Assembly (NCBI GenBank): GCA_003290165.1 | Contig: QNQO01002096.1 | Location: forward strand, 101,316 to 165,315 | Length of the DNA: 64,000 nucleotides | Origin: Berberis thunbergii | Lineage: Eukaryota; Streptophyta; Magnoliopsida; Ranunculales; Berberidaceae | Direction: 5' to 3' | Part shown: positions 30,424 through 41,754 of the stretch, one piece after another | Layout: every line of letters starts with the position of its first letter | Numbering within the stretch: position 1 is the stretch's first letter | Position numbers and translations under genes: made by a program | Notes under the pieces: generated by a model | What the model saw: only the letters and a program-made list of their open reading frames with translations | Told to the model about the DNA's origin: nothing | The model's database searches: none

Positions 30424-32598
30424 ATGATGGCGATGTTGAGAAGAGGCAGAGCAGCAACAGTGGCTATGTTTGTGTTTGATCCACGGCACCCAAAGGTGAC
30501 TTCTTCTTCTTCACATTGTATTTACTCTGTATTTCGTTCCAAATCAACTGCTAATGAGAAGCAACAAAACATGGACCATTCACTTATTTTATCATATGTG
30601 AGAAATGGGTGTAAATCTGCAACTCTTGGCCTTGATGAGGCTCTGGGTTTGTTCCATCGTCTCCTAAATCTAAACCCCATTCCCCCAATTGTGCCCTTCA
30701 ATCAACTTATAGGAGCCATTGTTAAGATGAAACACTATGACAAAGTCTTCCCTTCGTTCAAATTGATGGAATCCAAAGGAGTCCAACCAGATGTTGTTGC
30801 CTTTAGCATACTCATCAACTGTTACTGCCGTGTGGGTAGAGTCGACTTTGGTTTCTCTGTTCTAGGGGGAATTTTGAAACGTGGGTTGAAACCAACCCAC
30901 ATTACATTCACCACTCTCCTTAAGGGGCTCTGTATGGATGATGATAAAGTAGATCAGGCCATTGATTTGTTTAACAAAATTGTGAAATATGGGTACCCCA
31001 GCAACGAATTTACTTATGGTATAATTATTGACAAGCTTTTGAAGGAAAATCGGGTGAAAGAGGCAGTGGATTTATTCCAAGAAATGATTGGAAGGGGAAT
31101 TCCACTGAATGTTGTTACTTGCAGTTCATTAATTCATGGGTTGTGCAATTCTCGCATGTGGGAAGAAGCTGCTAGCTTTTTTAATGATATGACGAGTTGT
31201 GGGATTGTACCGAATGTTGTCACTTTTAACATCATGGTTGATGCTCTTTGCAAGGATGGGAAAATCGAAGAAGCACGCAACATGATGAAAATAATGTCTC
31301 AAAGAGGGGTTGTTCCTAATGTAGTAACATATAACTCACTAATTCATGGGTTGTGCAATTCTGGCATGTGGGAAGAAGCTGCCAGTTTTTTTGATGATAT
31401 AGTGAATCATGGGATCGTACCGAATGTTGTCACTTTTAACATCATGGTTGATGCTCTTTGCAAAGACGGAAAAATAAAAGAAGCGCGTCAAGTGGTTGAA
31501 AGGATGTTTGAAAGAGGTATTGTTCCTGATGTGATGACATATAGCTCACTGATTCATGGCCTATCTTGTTCAGGTCAAGGGAAAGATGCGTTTACTCTAT
31601 TCAATGAAATGGTGGATTGTGGAATTTCACCGAATATGCACATATATACTACTTTAGTGGATGCTATTTGCAAAGAAGGGATGGTTGAAGAAGCACATCA
31701 ACTATTTGACATCATAATTCAAAGAGGAGAACAACCTGACAGATTCACATACACTGCTTTGATGGATGGATATTGTTTGAGAGGCCAAATGAAAAATGCA
31801 ATACAAATTTTTCATTCAATGGTCAACACTGGCCATGAACCTAATGTTGTTAGCTATAATTCTTTGATAAATGGCTATTGCAAGGCTCGTCAACTAGATA
31901 AAGCCTTGCTATTATTTGAAGATATGCTTAACAAAGGATTAACACCTGACACTGTCACCTACAGCACCCTTATAGATGGGCAATGCAAAGCTGGGAATGT
32001 TCTGGATGCACAAGATCTTTTCAAAGTTATGCAAGCTCAAGGGAAAACTCCCAATATCGTTACTTTTAACTCATTATTGCATGGGTTATGCAACAATGAC
32101 TGCTTGATTGAGGCCATGAAGTTGATTGACGAGATGGAAAACAAGGGAATAAAAGGTGATAATGCGACTTACAGTATTCTCATTCACTATATGTGCCGAG
32201 AAGGGAAAACAAATGATGCAAGAAAACTCATGGATAGTCTTTCAAAGAAAGGATTGCAACCTAATGTTATAACATACACCGCAATGATAAATGGTTTGTG
32301 TAAAGAAGGAATGTTGGAAGAAGCTCAAGATTTGTGTATTGAAATGGAAAAGAAGGCTTGTCGACCAGATGGTCTTACGTTCAATATAATGGTTCAAGGT
32401 TTTCTTCGAAACAATGATGTTCAGAATGCAATTAAATTTCTCAAAGTGATGACTGAAAGGGGGTTTGCCTGCAATGCGAAGACCTCATCTAGAATAGTGG
32501 ATTTGCTTGTGGTAGATGGGCCAAATCATGAATGTACAGAGATGCTGCGTACCTTTTTCTTGGAGGAGCAAAAGGAAGTTGAAGTGCTCAGTCCTTAG
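30424..32598 (+). CDS. Restorer-of-fertility-like P-class PPR protein, copy 1
   Basis: Intronless, 724 aa from the ATG at 30424. This start is shared with copy 2 and begins a mitochondrial-type presequence (MMAMLRRGRAATVAMFVF...). The frame stays open further upstream, to 30346, but without homology. About 17 canonical 35-residue P-type repeats follow from about residue 90, each of the VTYN-LI-GLCK-G---EA--LF--M---G--PN type, then a short tail. Tandem PPRs of this closeness, lack of introns and clustering are hallmarks of Rf-like PPRs, which bind specific organelle transcripts and often suppress mitochondrial CMS genes. Reading residues 5 and 35 of each repeat gives: ND, ST, TN, GN, SN, NN, NN, ND, SN, TD, TN, ND, SN, ND, SN, TD, NN. 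No added catalytic domain (SMR, DYW) is present. Target RNA is unknown. Confidence 0.93.
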   Translation: MMAMLRRGRAATVAMFVFDPRHPKVTSSSSHCIYSVFRSKSTANEKQQNMDHSLILSYVRNGCKSATLGLDEALGLFHRLLNLNPIPPIVPFNQLIGAIVKMKHYDKVFPSFKLMESKGVQPDVVAFSILINCYCRVGRVDFGFSVLGGILKRGLKPTHITFTTLLKGLCMDDDKVDQAIDLFNKIVKYGYPSNEFTYGIIIDKLLKENRVKEAVDLFQEMIGRGIPLNVVTCSSLIHGLCNSRMWEEAASFFNDMTSCGIVPNVVTFNIMVDALCKDGKIEEARNMMKIMSQRGVVPNVVTYNSLIHGLCNSGMWEEAASFFDDIVNHGIVPNVVTFNIMVDALCKDGKIKEARQVVERMFERGIVPDVMTYSSLIHGLSCSGQGKDAFTLFNEMVDCGISPNMHIYTTLVDAICKEGMVEEAHQLFDIIIQRGEQPDRFTYTALMDGYCLRGQMKNAIQIFHSMVNTGHEPNVVSYNSLINGYCKARQLDKALLLFEDMLNKGLTPDTVTYSTLIDGQCKAGNVLDAQDLFKVMQAQGKTPNIVTFNSLLHGLCNNDCLIEAMKLIDEMENKGIKGDNATYSILIHYMCREGKTNDARKLMDSLSKKGLQPNVITYTAMINGLCKEGMLEEAQDLCIEMEKKACRPDGLTFNIMVQGFLRNNDVQNAIKFLKVMTERGFACNAKTSSRIVDLLVVDGPNHECTEMLRTFFLEEQKEVEVLSP

Positions 32599-33713
32599 AA
32601 GGTACTTTAGCTATAAATGTTGTGACCAGCATGTTGTTACTTCACGCTGTATTAAATATCAATCTTCATCCCTTGCAAACTTCTTTCCAGTATATGATTC
32701 CCCGAAACAGAAGTGCTTTCAATGGCAATGAAGTTGATTTCTTCCTTTATACATGCACTATATAGTCTTTTTCTATTTGTCGTATGGCATCCCAAAAGTT
32801 AATTCTCAAATGAGAACCAAAGTGATGTTATTAGCTTCTTGATTTTTGTATTGACTTGATTGATTCAAGTATGTTAACATATTAATTTAGTTCATGTTTG
32901 TGCAAAATTATTATTCTTTTTCAGTGTAGATGAAACTTCCCTCAGATTCATACATGGTGCTGTAATTCCTTGACAACAAATAAAATTCTGATTGGTGTGT
33001 TCTTACCAAGAAAACAGAAATTTATATTTCTCAAGTTGGGTTTTCTTATGTTTATATTGGCATGCCTTTCTCGATCTTTGTCTCTCTAATAGGGTCTCAT
33101 GTAAATAGCATAGATTTTAAATAATTTCCGACAGTCAGTATCTCCTTTCAATAACTTATTTTGCTCCTTTCCTTCTGGCCAGCATCGCATATCGAAGTTT
33201 ATAGATTGCAAGGTCAATATTCAGTGACAATGTCAAGTTCAGCAAGTTTCTCTATTAAGCATTACTGATGGTCTCTTCTGACTGGCATAGCGTTTAGATA
33301 TTTCTGACAGGCCGTTTCACCTGTTAATAACCTTTAGGTTTTCTTTTGCTCCTTTTCTTCTGGCCGGCCTTGCATATGGCAATTTGTTATTTTTTTTTTT
33401 TTTTATAATTTAGTATACAAATAGATATCAGCCAACGGAATATTAACACAGCTAGTAGACTTGTGGAACCTATTCCACAAGTTCAATTTTTTGTCTTTTT
33501 CTTCAAACTCTATCACTTAAGTACAATTTTTTCTGTTCTTCAAACTCTATCACTCAAGTTTGACGAAGAGGTTCCACATTTTGAATCATTGTTTCAACAA
33601 GTAATTTTGGTCTTGGCTTTACCTTGTTGCACCCTTTATTTTTCAGTTATTTCAGTTAACCAAATGTTGATTTATTACTTTACTCTAATTAGGAATCACA
33701 ACATTATCGGATT
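32599..33713. repeat. 3' flank of PPR copy 1, duplicated behind copy 2
   Basis: About 700 bp after the stop (to about 33305) match 47709-48305 with a few indels, showing that the duplication unit included the 3' UTR and beyond. From about 33310 to the triterpene synthase fragment I see only AT-rich sequence. Confidence 0.8.
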
Positions 33714-36700
33714 ATGTGGAAGCTTAAGATTGCTGATGGAGGTGAAGATGATCCTTATGGAGAATGACTTTACAGCACCAATAATTTTGTGGGAAGACAG
33801 ACTTGGGAGTATGACCCTGATGCTGGAACACCCGAAGAGTGAGCTGAGGTTGAAAAGGCTGGGGACAAATTTTACAAACATCAGTTTAATGTCAAGGCTG
33901 GTGGTGATGTGTTATTGCGACTGCAGGTAATTAATTAAATTTACACACAACTCACAAGAACAATAGTGCTACGGGGAGTTTAACACTATCATCAAATTAG
34001 ACACCGAGCTCCAATACAACTTGGCAAACCCCAATTTTCATCAACCTTCACATTATTTTCCCTGTTTTCTACTCTGAGAAACTCACCTTTTGCCTACTAA
34101 TATATTCCTTGCTATTTGATTGATCCAAAAAAAAAAAAAAAAACCGAAAACTCTGAAACAGAAATCTCAGTTACAAATATATAATTGTTCATCAATAGTC
34201 TGTATATTTTAAATTTTCAATTTATCTGCAAATTCAGATGTTGAAGGTAAACAAAGATAAATTTGATTTAAGCATTCCACCAGTGAAGTTAGGAGACAAT
34301 AAGGATGTAACGGTTGATGCACTCACAACCACATTGAGGAGGGTTGTACGATTTTTTTCGGCGATGCAGTCGAATGACGGGCACTGGGCTGCTGATATTG
34401 GTGGCCCATTGTTTTTCATGTCTCCTTTGGTAAGTGTTAAATTATTTTTTCGTAAATCTTCTGATCTTCTATATGACAATATGCTCGGACATTTATTAGC
34501 TGAAGAAATTCTGGTTTTCGTGCTATATATTATGGGAATGTTGGATACTATGTTGATATCACTTGGCTCACTACTCGATATGGGACTATGTTGAGCCAAC
34601 ATCTTCAACAATTTTCACCTTGACGAAACATATTGAGTCTTACCCGGGCCCAGGGTAAGCTCCACCACAACGTGCTATTCTGCACTTCCTACTCGCCAAG
34701 CCCAAGGCCGAACCATCGGCTCTGATACTACTTATCACTTGTTGGGTCCGAGTCTGCACTTTCAACTCGCCAAGCTCAAGGCCAAACCATCGGCTTTGAT
34801 ATCACTTACCACTTGTTGGGTCCAAGGTTGACGAGGTCCCAAACCACTTCACATACACGAAATTGCTGGTCCACTTAACATGTCTCAAACAACGATATTG
34901 TCCCCAACTTAGACACCCGTCTCTCTTCGGGTGTGGAGTTTTTACGAACGGAGCTCAACTTTTCAAATGCTCCCAAAATGCCTCATCAATTATTGAGACA
35001 TATTCAACTCCTTATATACTTGATATCACTTGGCTCACTACTCGATGTGGGACTATGTTGAGCCAACACCTCCAACAATTTTTTCACACGATCATAAAAA
35101 GGAGATCCTTAGATATATCTATGCTCATCAGGTAAATTTGAAGCATGTTTTCTTCTTAATATAAAATTCCGAAGTCATCATTTTTCACAAGGGAATAAGT
35201 AGATTTTTTTCTTTTAACAGAATGAAGATGGAGGTTGGGGTTTCATGTTGAGAGCCCCATCATCATGTTTTGTACCACACTAAACTATATTTGTATGCGT
35301 TTGCTTGGAGAAAGGCCTGACGGAGGTCAAGATAATGCTTGTGCAAGAGGTCGTAAATGGATAATCCACCGTGTTGGCGTCACATCCATACCATCTTGGG
35401 GAAAGACCTGTCTTTCAATAGGGTTACTACAAGTTTATATACCTACAATTAATACTACTTCATCTAATGCTAATAATCAATGTCAGATACTTGGAGTGTC
35501 TTGAGTGGTCAGGCTGTCATCCTATGCCCCCTGAATTATGGCTTCTCCCGTCCTTTGTCCCAATGCATTTAGGTTTGTGTGATTTGTTCATCTGATGTAG
35601 TGTGTATATAAAAGCCTAAATGAGCTGAAAATTCCCTTTTTTTTATGTCAGATACTGCGATGTCTTTCATTTATCATTGTGAAATTTGGTTACTTAGCTA
35701 CCCTATTTTTTATGATGCTATGCAGGAAAGATGCTCTGTTACTGTCGGTTGGTTTACATGCCCATGTCATATTTATACGGGAAAAGATTTGTAGGTCCAG
35801 TAACAGATCTTATTTTATCTCTGAGGAGAGAACTTCATGTTCAACCTTACGGTGAAATAAAATGGTTCAAAACACGACATGTTTGTGCTAAGGTTGGTTG
35901 AGTTCAGTTGTCTGCCATGTTATCCTAAATTTTTAATAGGCAAATGTAGATGATTGTTTAATTATGCTATATGAATTTATATTCCAGGAAGATCTTTATT
36001 ATCCCCATCCCCGTGTGCAAAACTTGATTTGGGATTCTCTTCATGTGGTTGCTGAGCCTTTGCTAACACGTTGGCCCATATCCAAGTAAAGACATAAGGC
36101 TCTACAAGTAACAATGAAGCACATTCACTATGAAGACGAGAATAGTTGATACATTACTATTGGTTGTGTAGAAAAGGTTCAAGCAACAATCAAAACCCAA
36201 TTCGTTTGGTACTTGATTCATTGGTTTAAAAGGTTATAGCTCATGTTATATACATTCATATTCTGTAAAAAGAGATTCCACTAAGTTCAAAAGGTATGAC
36301 TGAACTAAAATTAGATACATCATAAACAGGTCTTGTGTATACTTGCTTGTTGGGTGGAAGATCCGGATTCGGATGCATTCAAGAAGCATCTTTCCAGGGT
36401 CAAAGATTACTTGTGGGTTGCTGAAGATGGAATGAGGATGCAGGTTATTACACATTTTACTTTGATATATTATAACATTCTTTACGAATTAATATAGGCT
36501 TGGAAAATTCTATAGTGATTGTTAAGTCCCATATAATTTGCAGAGTTTTGGGAGTCAGATGTGGGACACTGGCCTTGGCATTCAAGCACTTGTTGGGGTT
36601 TTAGTTTGCATCGTGCAGTGAAGGTATTGATCAATAATCAAATGGAGAATGGTGATTTTCCCCAACAGGTAAGACAAGTGTACACATAATACTAATGATC

Positions 36701-36850
36701 TCAAAGAAACTGCTTAAAATGACAAATGATGGAAGTAAGTATCTTGTTAACTAATACGATGGTTGTTTAAACAGGAAATATCTGGAGTCTTCATGTATGG
36801 TACACCATGCAGCATATCGGAACATCTTCCCATTGTGGGCTCACTTTATA
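33714..36850 (+). pseudogene. Oxidosqualene cyclase (amyrin/lupeol-type triterpene synthase) pseudogene
   Basis: Exon-sized blocks read as an OSC in order: MWKLKIADGG start at 33714-33926, second exon about 34238-34432 (SAMQSNDGHWAADIGGPLFF), a split third exon (VLYIMGMLDTM before 34553 and KKEILRYIYAHQ at about 35090-35132), NEDGGWGF at 35221, [20 protein letters not shown] at about 35729, EDLYYPHP at 35989, [20 protein letters not shown] at about 36380, then SFGSQMWDTGLGIQAL fused within a few bases to HRAVKVLINNQMENGDFPQQ, and the last exon near 36790 (HHAAYRNIFPLWA). Exon 1 has two in-frame stops, and there are further stops and frameshifts. The exons carrying the catalytic DCTAE motif are deleted. 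The intact enzyme would cyclise 2,3-oxidosqualene at the ER. The DPY-STNNFVGRQ start points to the amyrin/lupeol group, not cycloartenol synthase. Confidence 0.88.
34553..35077 (-). mobile_element. TRIM-like mini-LTR retrotransposon inside OSC exon 3
   Basis: Read on the minus strand, a 264-bp LTR runs 35077 to 34814 (TGTTGG...CCAACA) with a TCCCACATCG box and TATATAAGG. A primer-binding-like GTATCAGAGCC (complementary to initiator Met tRNA) occurs downstream, and a truncated second LTR (34610 to 34553) repeats the first ~58 bp. The internal part includes two diverged 73-bp tandem units, the nearer having a degenerate GATATCAAAGCC in the PBS position. There is no coding capacity. It separates two halves of one OSC exon. 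Confidence 0.7.
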
Positions 36851-37204
36851 AATATTCACAAAATAATCACAAAATAATAAATAAATATTTTCTATTAATT
36901 TTTTAAAGCAAAAACACATGGTTACGGAAGAGACCTTTAAGTTTAAATTCAACACTGATCTCACTTTATGGCCCTCCATTGCAGTTATTAGTCAGATATC
37001 AACAACATTTTACTTGATTAGATTTGTTATGTTCATGTTGAGTTTTGCCAATGGACAAAAACTACCAAGTCATGGCAAATTTTTCATCACTAAACAATCA
37101 TGTTGGAACACTACACCAAATTGACATTTTTATAATAACCCTCTATTGCGTAGAAATATAAGAAGTAAGAGACACCTCCTATTGCGTCGAAATATAAGAA
37201 TTTG
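36851..37204. other. AT-rich stretch between two pseudogenes
   Basis: No gene. A diverged tandem repeat (TATTGCG-GAAATATAAGAA type) at about 37143-37235 overlaps the left end of the rhodanese pseudogene. Confidence 0.4.
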
Positions 37205-37856
37205 GAGGAAGTAGTAAGAGGCAACTCCTATTGCGGCATGATGCAACTTGTCAATCCCTTCACAGCAGGAAAATCCTCATCCTCTGATCAATTGAACCCT
37301 CTCGCTAACCAACCTAAATTTTTGTAACCCGCTTGATGTAGCTTAGTTACAACCTGAAAAACAAAATTTTAAGCGAGGTTTTAAAATATTCAAAATAATA
37401 ATAATAAGGATATTGCACTATGGATATGGGAATGTAATATGCGTGATAGGGTCTAACCTTAGCCCTTCTCCACAAACTAGAAGGAGCTTAGCGTCCTTAT
37501 CTGAAACGGAGGTTTCAATCTGGCTAACAAAATTAGAGTTGTTGGTGGTGAATTGTTGTCCAATCCAAGCTTCAATATAACCAAAATGCACCCATTTCTT
37601 CAATAGAGTGATGAGGCTATTATCTTTGTCCTTGACAAACAGTGGAACATGTAGAGACCCTGACACACTGGCCTTTTCCCTCTCCCAACTGGGTCTAACA
37701 TCCAAGAGTTGGAAACCTTCATTGTTCGTGGCTGATATAGCATCCTTTGCAAAGACAGTCTTGACAATGCCTGATTGTACGAGTTCCCGGGCACTCAGGG
37801 AGGCTGCATTGATGCGTAAATGAGGTCCATGACGAGTTACAGAAGAAGGGTGTTGG
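37205..37856 (-). pseudogene. STR10-like rhodanese domain protein pseudogene
   Basis: Exon 1 (37856-37458) reads SARELVQSGIVKTVFAKDA, then GFQLLDVRPSWEREKA, GSLHVPLFVKDKDN and LLVCGEGLR, the rhodanese fold with its active-site Cys loop (CGEGLR), followed by a GT donor. Exon 2 (37353 to about 37205) continues TKLHQAGYKNLGWLARGFN, then an in-frame stop before the SEDEDFP segment, and a frameshift before the ATIG-like end. The proper start codon and transit peptide are missing; the nearest ATG is in another frame. It resembles plastid rhodanese-like protein 10 of Arabidopsis from memory. It was probably brought in with, or next to, the OSC fragment. Confidence 0.75.
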
Positions 37857-38054
37857 AATTCTTGGCATTGAAAAAAATAATAATTAGGCTAGTAAAGATT
37901 ATCGAATTTGAATCATTTACTAAAATTGTTAAACTTCCAATGACTGCACCAATAGAGACATGAAAATAGTTGAATGAACAATAATCATATTGTATTATAC
38001 ATTATATAATTGAATTTTTTGTAATGCTAAATACTTATAAAAAATATTTGAAAG

Positions 38055-38400
38055 TTGAGGAGCAAGAACTTATAGCCGGAGCACTCTTAAATGATTCAAG
38101 TGAAGAAAGTTGGATAATGTGAGAAAGACCGACAACATAAAGTCCCTCTCAATGTTTACATAGAACTGTTGTGTCCCTAGATCGTGGCATAGAAGAGCTT
38201 CAACACAATAGGAACCAAGATGATAAAATGAAGAGTAGAAACTGTTCATGTCCCGAAACCAACTATGCTGACTAACAAATGTGGAGCCAGTTGAAGAGAA
38301 TGTTCATTTCATGCATGCCATGATGGGAACTGTACTATATTGCATAAAAGATTTAGCTGAAATTTGTTATGTATTAGATTTTAATGAGAGTCCCTAGTTG
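38055..38400. repeat. Dispersed ~350-bp repeat, copy 1
   Basis: A block beginning near AACTTATAGCCGGAG, passing TTGGATAATGTGAGAAAGA and ending TATATTGCATAAAAGATT recurs at about 50288-50620 and 51505-51800, with a shorter piece at 48305-48425. The following GAGAGTCCCTAGTTGTGTAG (38381) recurs at 52165. The block is non-coding, and its origin is unknown. Confidence 0.8.
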
Positions 38401-38716
38401 TGTAGCCATTGCCAGTCAAAATTGTCAAGCGTTTTACTTATCCATAGGCTTATTGTCATACACGTACTTTTTCATTGTCCTTATAAATATGATTGTATAT
38501 AAAGTGTTTCAATTTATTATTTTTGTATTTTAATTAAAATATTATATATACGCAGATAACAACCTCATATCTATGCATGTCTGATGTATGACTTTATATG
38601 ATGTGAAATTTTTTCTATAAGTATAAGATTTGAATAATTTCTAATCTGAAAATGTATATTTTTTTTTAAATCTTATTTCTTTTGCCAATTTGTATTTTTT
38701 TTAATTCACATTGCTT

Positions 38717-41700
38717 TCTTACCTTTCGAATCTCGGGACGAGATTCTTTTAAGGTGTATATATTGTAATACCGCCTAATTAAACAAATATAAATAATATT
38801 TACTTATAAATTTTTAATGTATTATAATTTTATAATGTGTAAAACTTGTTTTATTTTTAGTGGTTAGATGAGTAGAAAGTATGTGTACATTTAGCAAAAA
38901 AATAAAATTTGGAAATCTTAATTAGAGCTTTATAAAATAGTTGGAAAAACCTAGCCTCATTTTGTTTTTTTTTTATCGCACACACAAAATAACGGGATGA
39001 ACTTACCTAAAGAATTAGGGGAAATAAGAAGAAGAAGAAGAAAAAAAAAATGCATAACACCGGTGAGTCTTCTTCGTTCTCTTTTACTTTTTTTAGATTA
39101 ATCAAATGATTAAGGTTATGGTTTAATACAAATATAAATCTGAAATATGAAATTTTTATCGTATTTTCATATGAATTGGTTGAATTAAAAAAAGGAAAAC
39201 CTACAACTATGTTTTTATTTAAATCCCGTAATAAATACAGCTTTGCGCAGTCTTAGTATTTTTAGTGGATCGAGACATTCTAGATGAAATAATATCTTCA
39301 AATTAAATCCGTAGAATCATAACACACGTATAAAAAACATATCACTAGTTTGGAGTTCATCCAACGGTTAGATCCCCCTCGAGGCAGAAACAAATGTCAG
39401 TGATTAAATTTTAGAAATTCAAGTATATAAAAGTGTTGGTAGAAATTAGTGAGTTTTCCTCTATTATCTTTTCATATATTTTTGCTTGGAAATTTTTTTG
39501 TAAGTGATATGGATTTTTTTTATACCTAATAAGCTTTAGATTTATATTTGGGATGAAGTGGAGTTTGAGAAATCAAGGTCGGAAACATTTTTCAATTATG
39601 AGCTAAAACTTGTTTGTATATTCTATCAGTCTTGATTCTGTGCAGTTTTTCTATACTGGTTTTGATTGAGTTCTTTAGGGTGTACTATATCATGCTATAT
39701 AAATTTTCCTGTTGGAGTCTAGTTTCTAAAGGATATTACGGTATCACAATCTGAATTTTTTGCAGAAAGATATACTTGTTTTAGTGATAAGAGGTAAATC
39801 TGGACGAATGCTGACAAATGACTTGTTTTGTTTGTAAAATCTTTAATGTTACAAACATAATCAGGGGGGGGGGGTATGCTATAATGGTTGGAAACCTCAT
39901 AGTGTCTACTTTTTGTAGCCCTTAACGGTAGTCAATTTGGAGTTCTAATGTGAGAATTATATACATTTGAGTGATGACTTGTCAAACTATCTAGTTAGGA
40001 CAGCTTGTTCATTTCAGTATTGTTTGGAGGGTTATTTACCCCACTGTTTGGCGAATAAAACTAGGCTAGTTACAACTAATTTGGGGGCTGTTTAAATTGA
40101 TTAGGAAGTCGGAAGGCTTCGAGAGGGTTTGACTAGGTTCTGGTTGGGTTGTGAAACTATAGTTGAATGCTTCAGAGTGTGATTTGAATTGTGGTAGTGG
40201 AGTTAAGGACTTTGATTGTTCTATGAATGAATTGTTTTGTTTGATTTATTTCTATGGAATGGTGATGTGTGTAGAAGAATGTCGAAGACTTGATGTTTGT
40301 TTTCTTCAAGTACACTAAATATGTAGGGATACAATACTTTTGGTATAGGAAATATATAATGATTGTGTGTTGGTTCAGAATTGGTATTGTTGTCTTGTTA
40401 GCCCGTGACATCATGTAGAATGAATTGTGCAGTTTGGATTGAATGTGTTATTACTCATGTCCAGATTGTCAACACTCTTTGTATATTGTCTGAATTATTT
40501 TTCTTTACATGTATACGAATGGAGGCAATGACTACTAAGATTATGCCACTAATACTATTTGTGTAGTTTGGATTGTTATGCAAATTGACTTGCTAAGAAG
40601 TATCCTCTTATTGATTGGGTTTGATCCCTGTTGTGTTATGAAAAATTTATTTATGAAAATGCTAGTTTTCCCAAAATAATGGGTTAATATTGTGGTTGAT
40701 TTATTTATGGTTGACAAAGTGTCACCATAAAAGAGTTGAGTTTTAGTTGATTTTTTTATGCTCTTTTCCACAACTCCAAAAAAAAATGTAAAAAAAAGAA
40801 ATAAATTATTTTAGTATACAGATTTGCTTGTATGCGTGTGATATAATTTTGGTATGCAGACTTGCTTGCATATCGGGTACGCCGTTCCATGTGAGTTTGG
40901 TAGTACGTATAGTATTTAGAAAATGATTGCCATGGATCGAACTTTGGGTGTGATGACATGTTCCTCGATGTGGTACTTCACTTGGAACATGTACGCTCCG
41001 AGTGGTTTCGAAGGCAAGGGAGACACACTTGGGTGAGGTGTGTTCAACCCAAGGAGGATAGTGCGATTGTGGAAAAGAAGCGAGATTTTTTTAATATGCG
41101 CATGATTGCCTTAATGGAAGAAACTAAATGCTCATTCGACCTTAGAAAGAGAACTACATGTCTTTCTTAAGGTAAAATGTATTTGGTTGACATTTAAATG
41201 ATGGTGATTATGAGTATGATATGTATTTATTTGAAACAACTGTATCTATGAGGACCGATAAATTATGAATTTTATTCATTTATTTCTAAATGATCTGTGT
41301 AGGATGATAAGTCTATTAACAATTTTTTTTGTCAGACTTACCACGTCCGACTTTCACTTTGTAAATGCTAGTAAAATAAATATATATTTTAAGCATGATA
41401 GAAATTTGTAGTATGACATGTTTGCCTCATGAAGGAACTACCAGTTAGTGATGTGTTATTTATTGTGTTGGAATATTTCATGTTAAAGTATGTAACTTAT
41501 TTTATTTTTATTTATAAGGAAATTGAGATTACTCACACCAGCTACCTCGCTAACCCAAATAAGTTTATGCTTATTGGGTACGTTCTTATTAGAATGTATC
41601 CATTTAGCCTTTCACGGGTTTAGGGATTTATAGAAGCGTTACTGGAGTTTCGTTAGTGGGGCTAGCGATGTTAGAGTTTCATGGTTAAATTATTATTTTT

Positions 41701-41754
41701 AGTTTGTTGTAATTTTCTAAATTATGTTTTAGTTATTGCTGCTAATTGTTTCCT
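38717..41754 (+). mobile_element. Ty3/gypsy 3' end with long LTR, family L copy 1
   Basis: 38717-38763 contains TCGGGACGAGATTCTTTTAA, the typical end of a gypsy polyprotein next to the LTR. The LTR then begins TGTAATACCGCC at 38764. It runs about 3 kb to 41754, where similarity to copy 2 stops before the GGGGCGTGACA end. A G-run at 39865-39874, a block at 40930-41060 and the GCTAGTGGGGCTAGCGA-type motif near 41655 are shared with copies 2 and/or 3. Frames inside are short and unrecognised. Confidence 0.65.

Noticed and set aside
35030..35060. Plant snRNA gene promoter (USE TCCCACATCG plus TATA) on the minus strand
   Set aside because: The downstream sequence does not resemble any U-snRNA, and the motif pair occurs twice as part of a TGTTGG...CCAACA terminal repeat with a primer-binding-like site, so it is taken as TRIM LTR sequence.
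33714..36850. Functional OSC gene
   Set aside because: In-frame stops in exon 1, exon 3 split by an element, and loss of the exons with the DCTAE motif exclude activity.
40172..40959. Several minus-strand frames of 67-80 codons
   Set aside because: They lie in a long LTR and are not conserved as frames in the inverted copy at 60295-62757.
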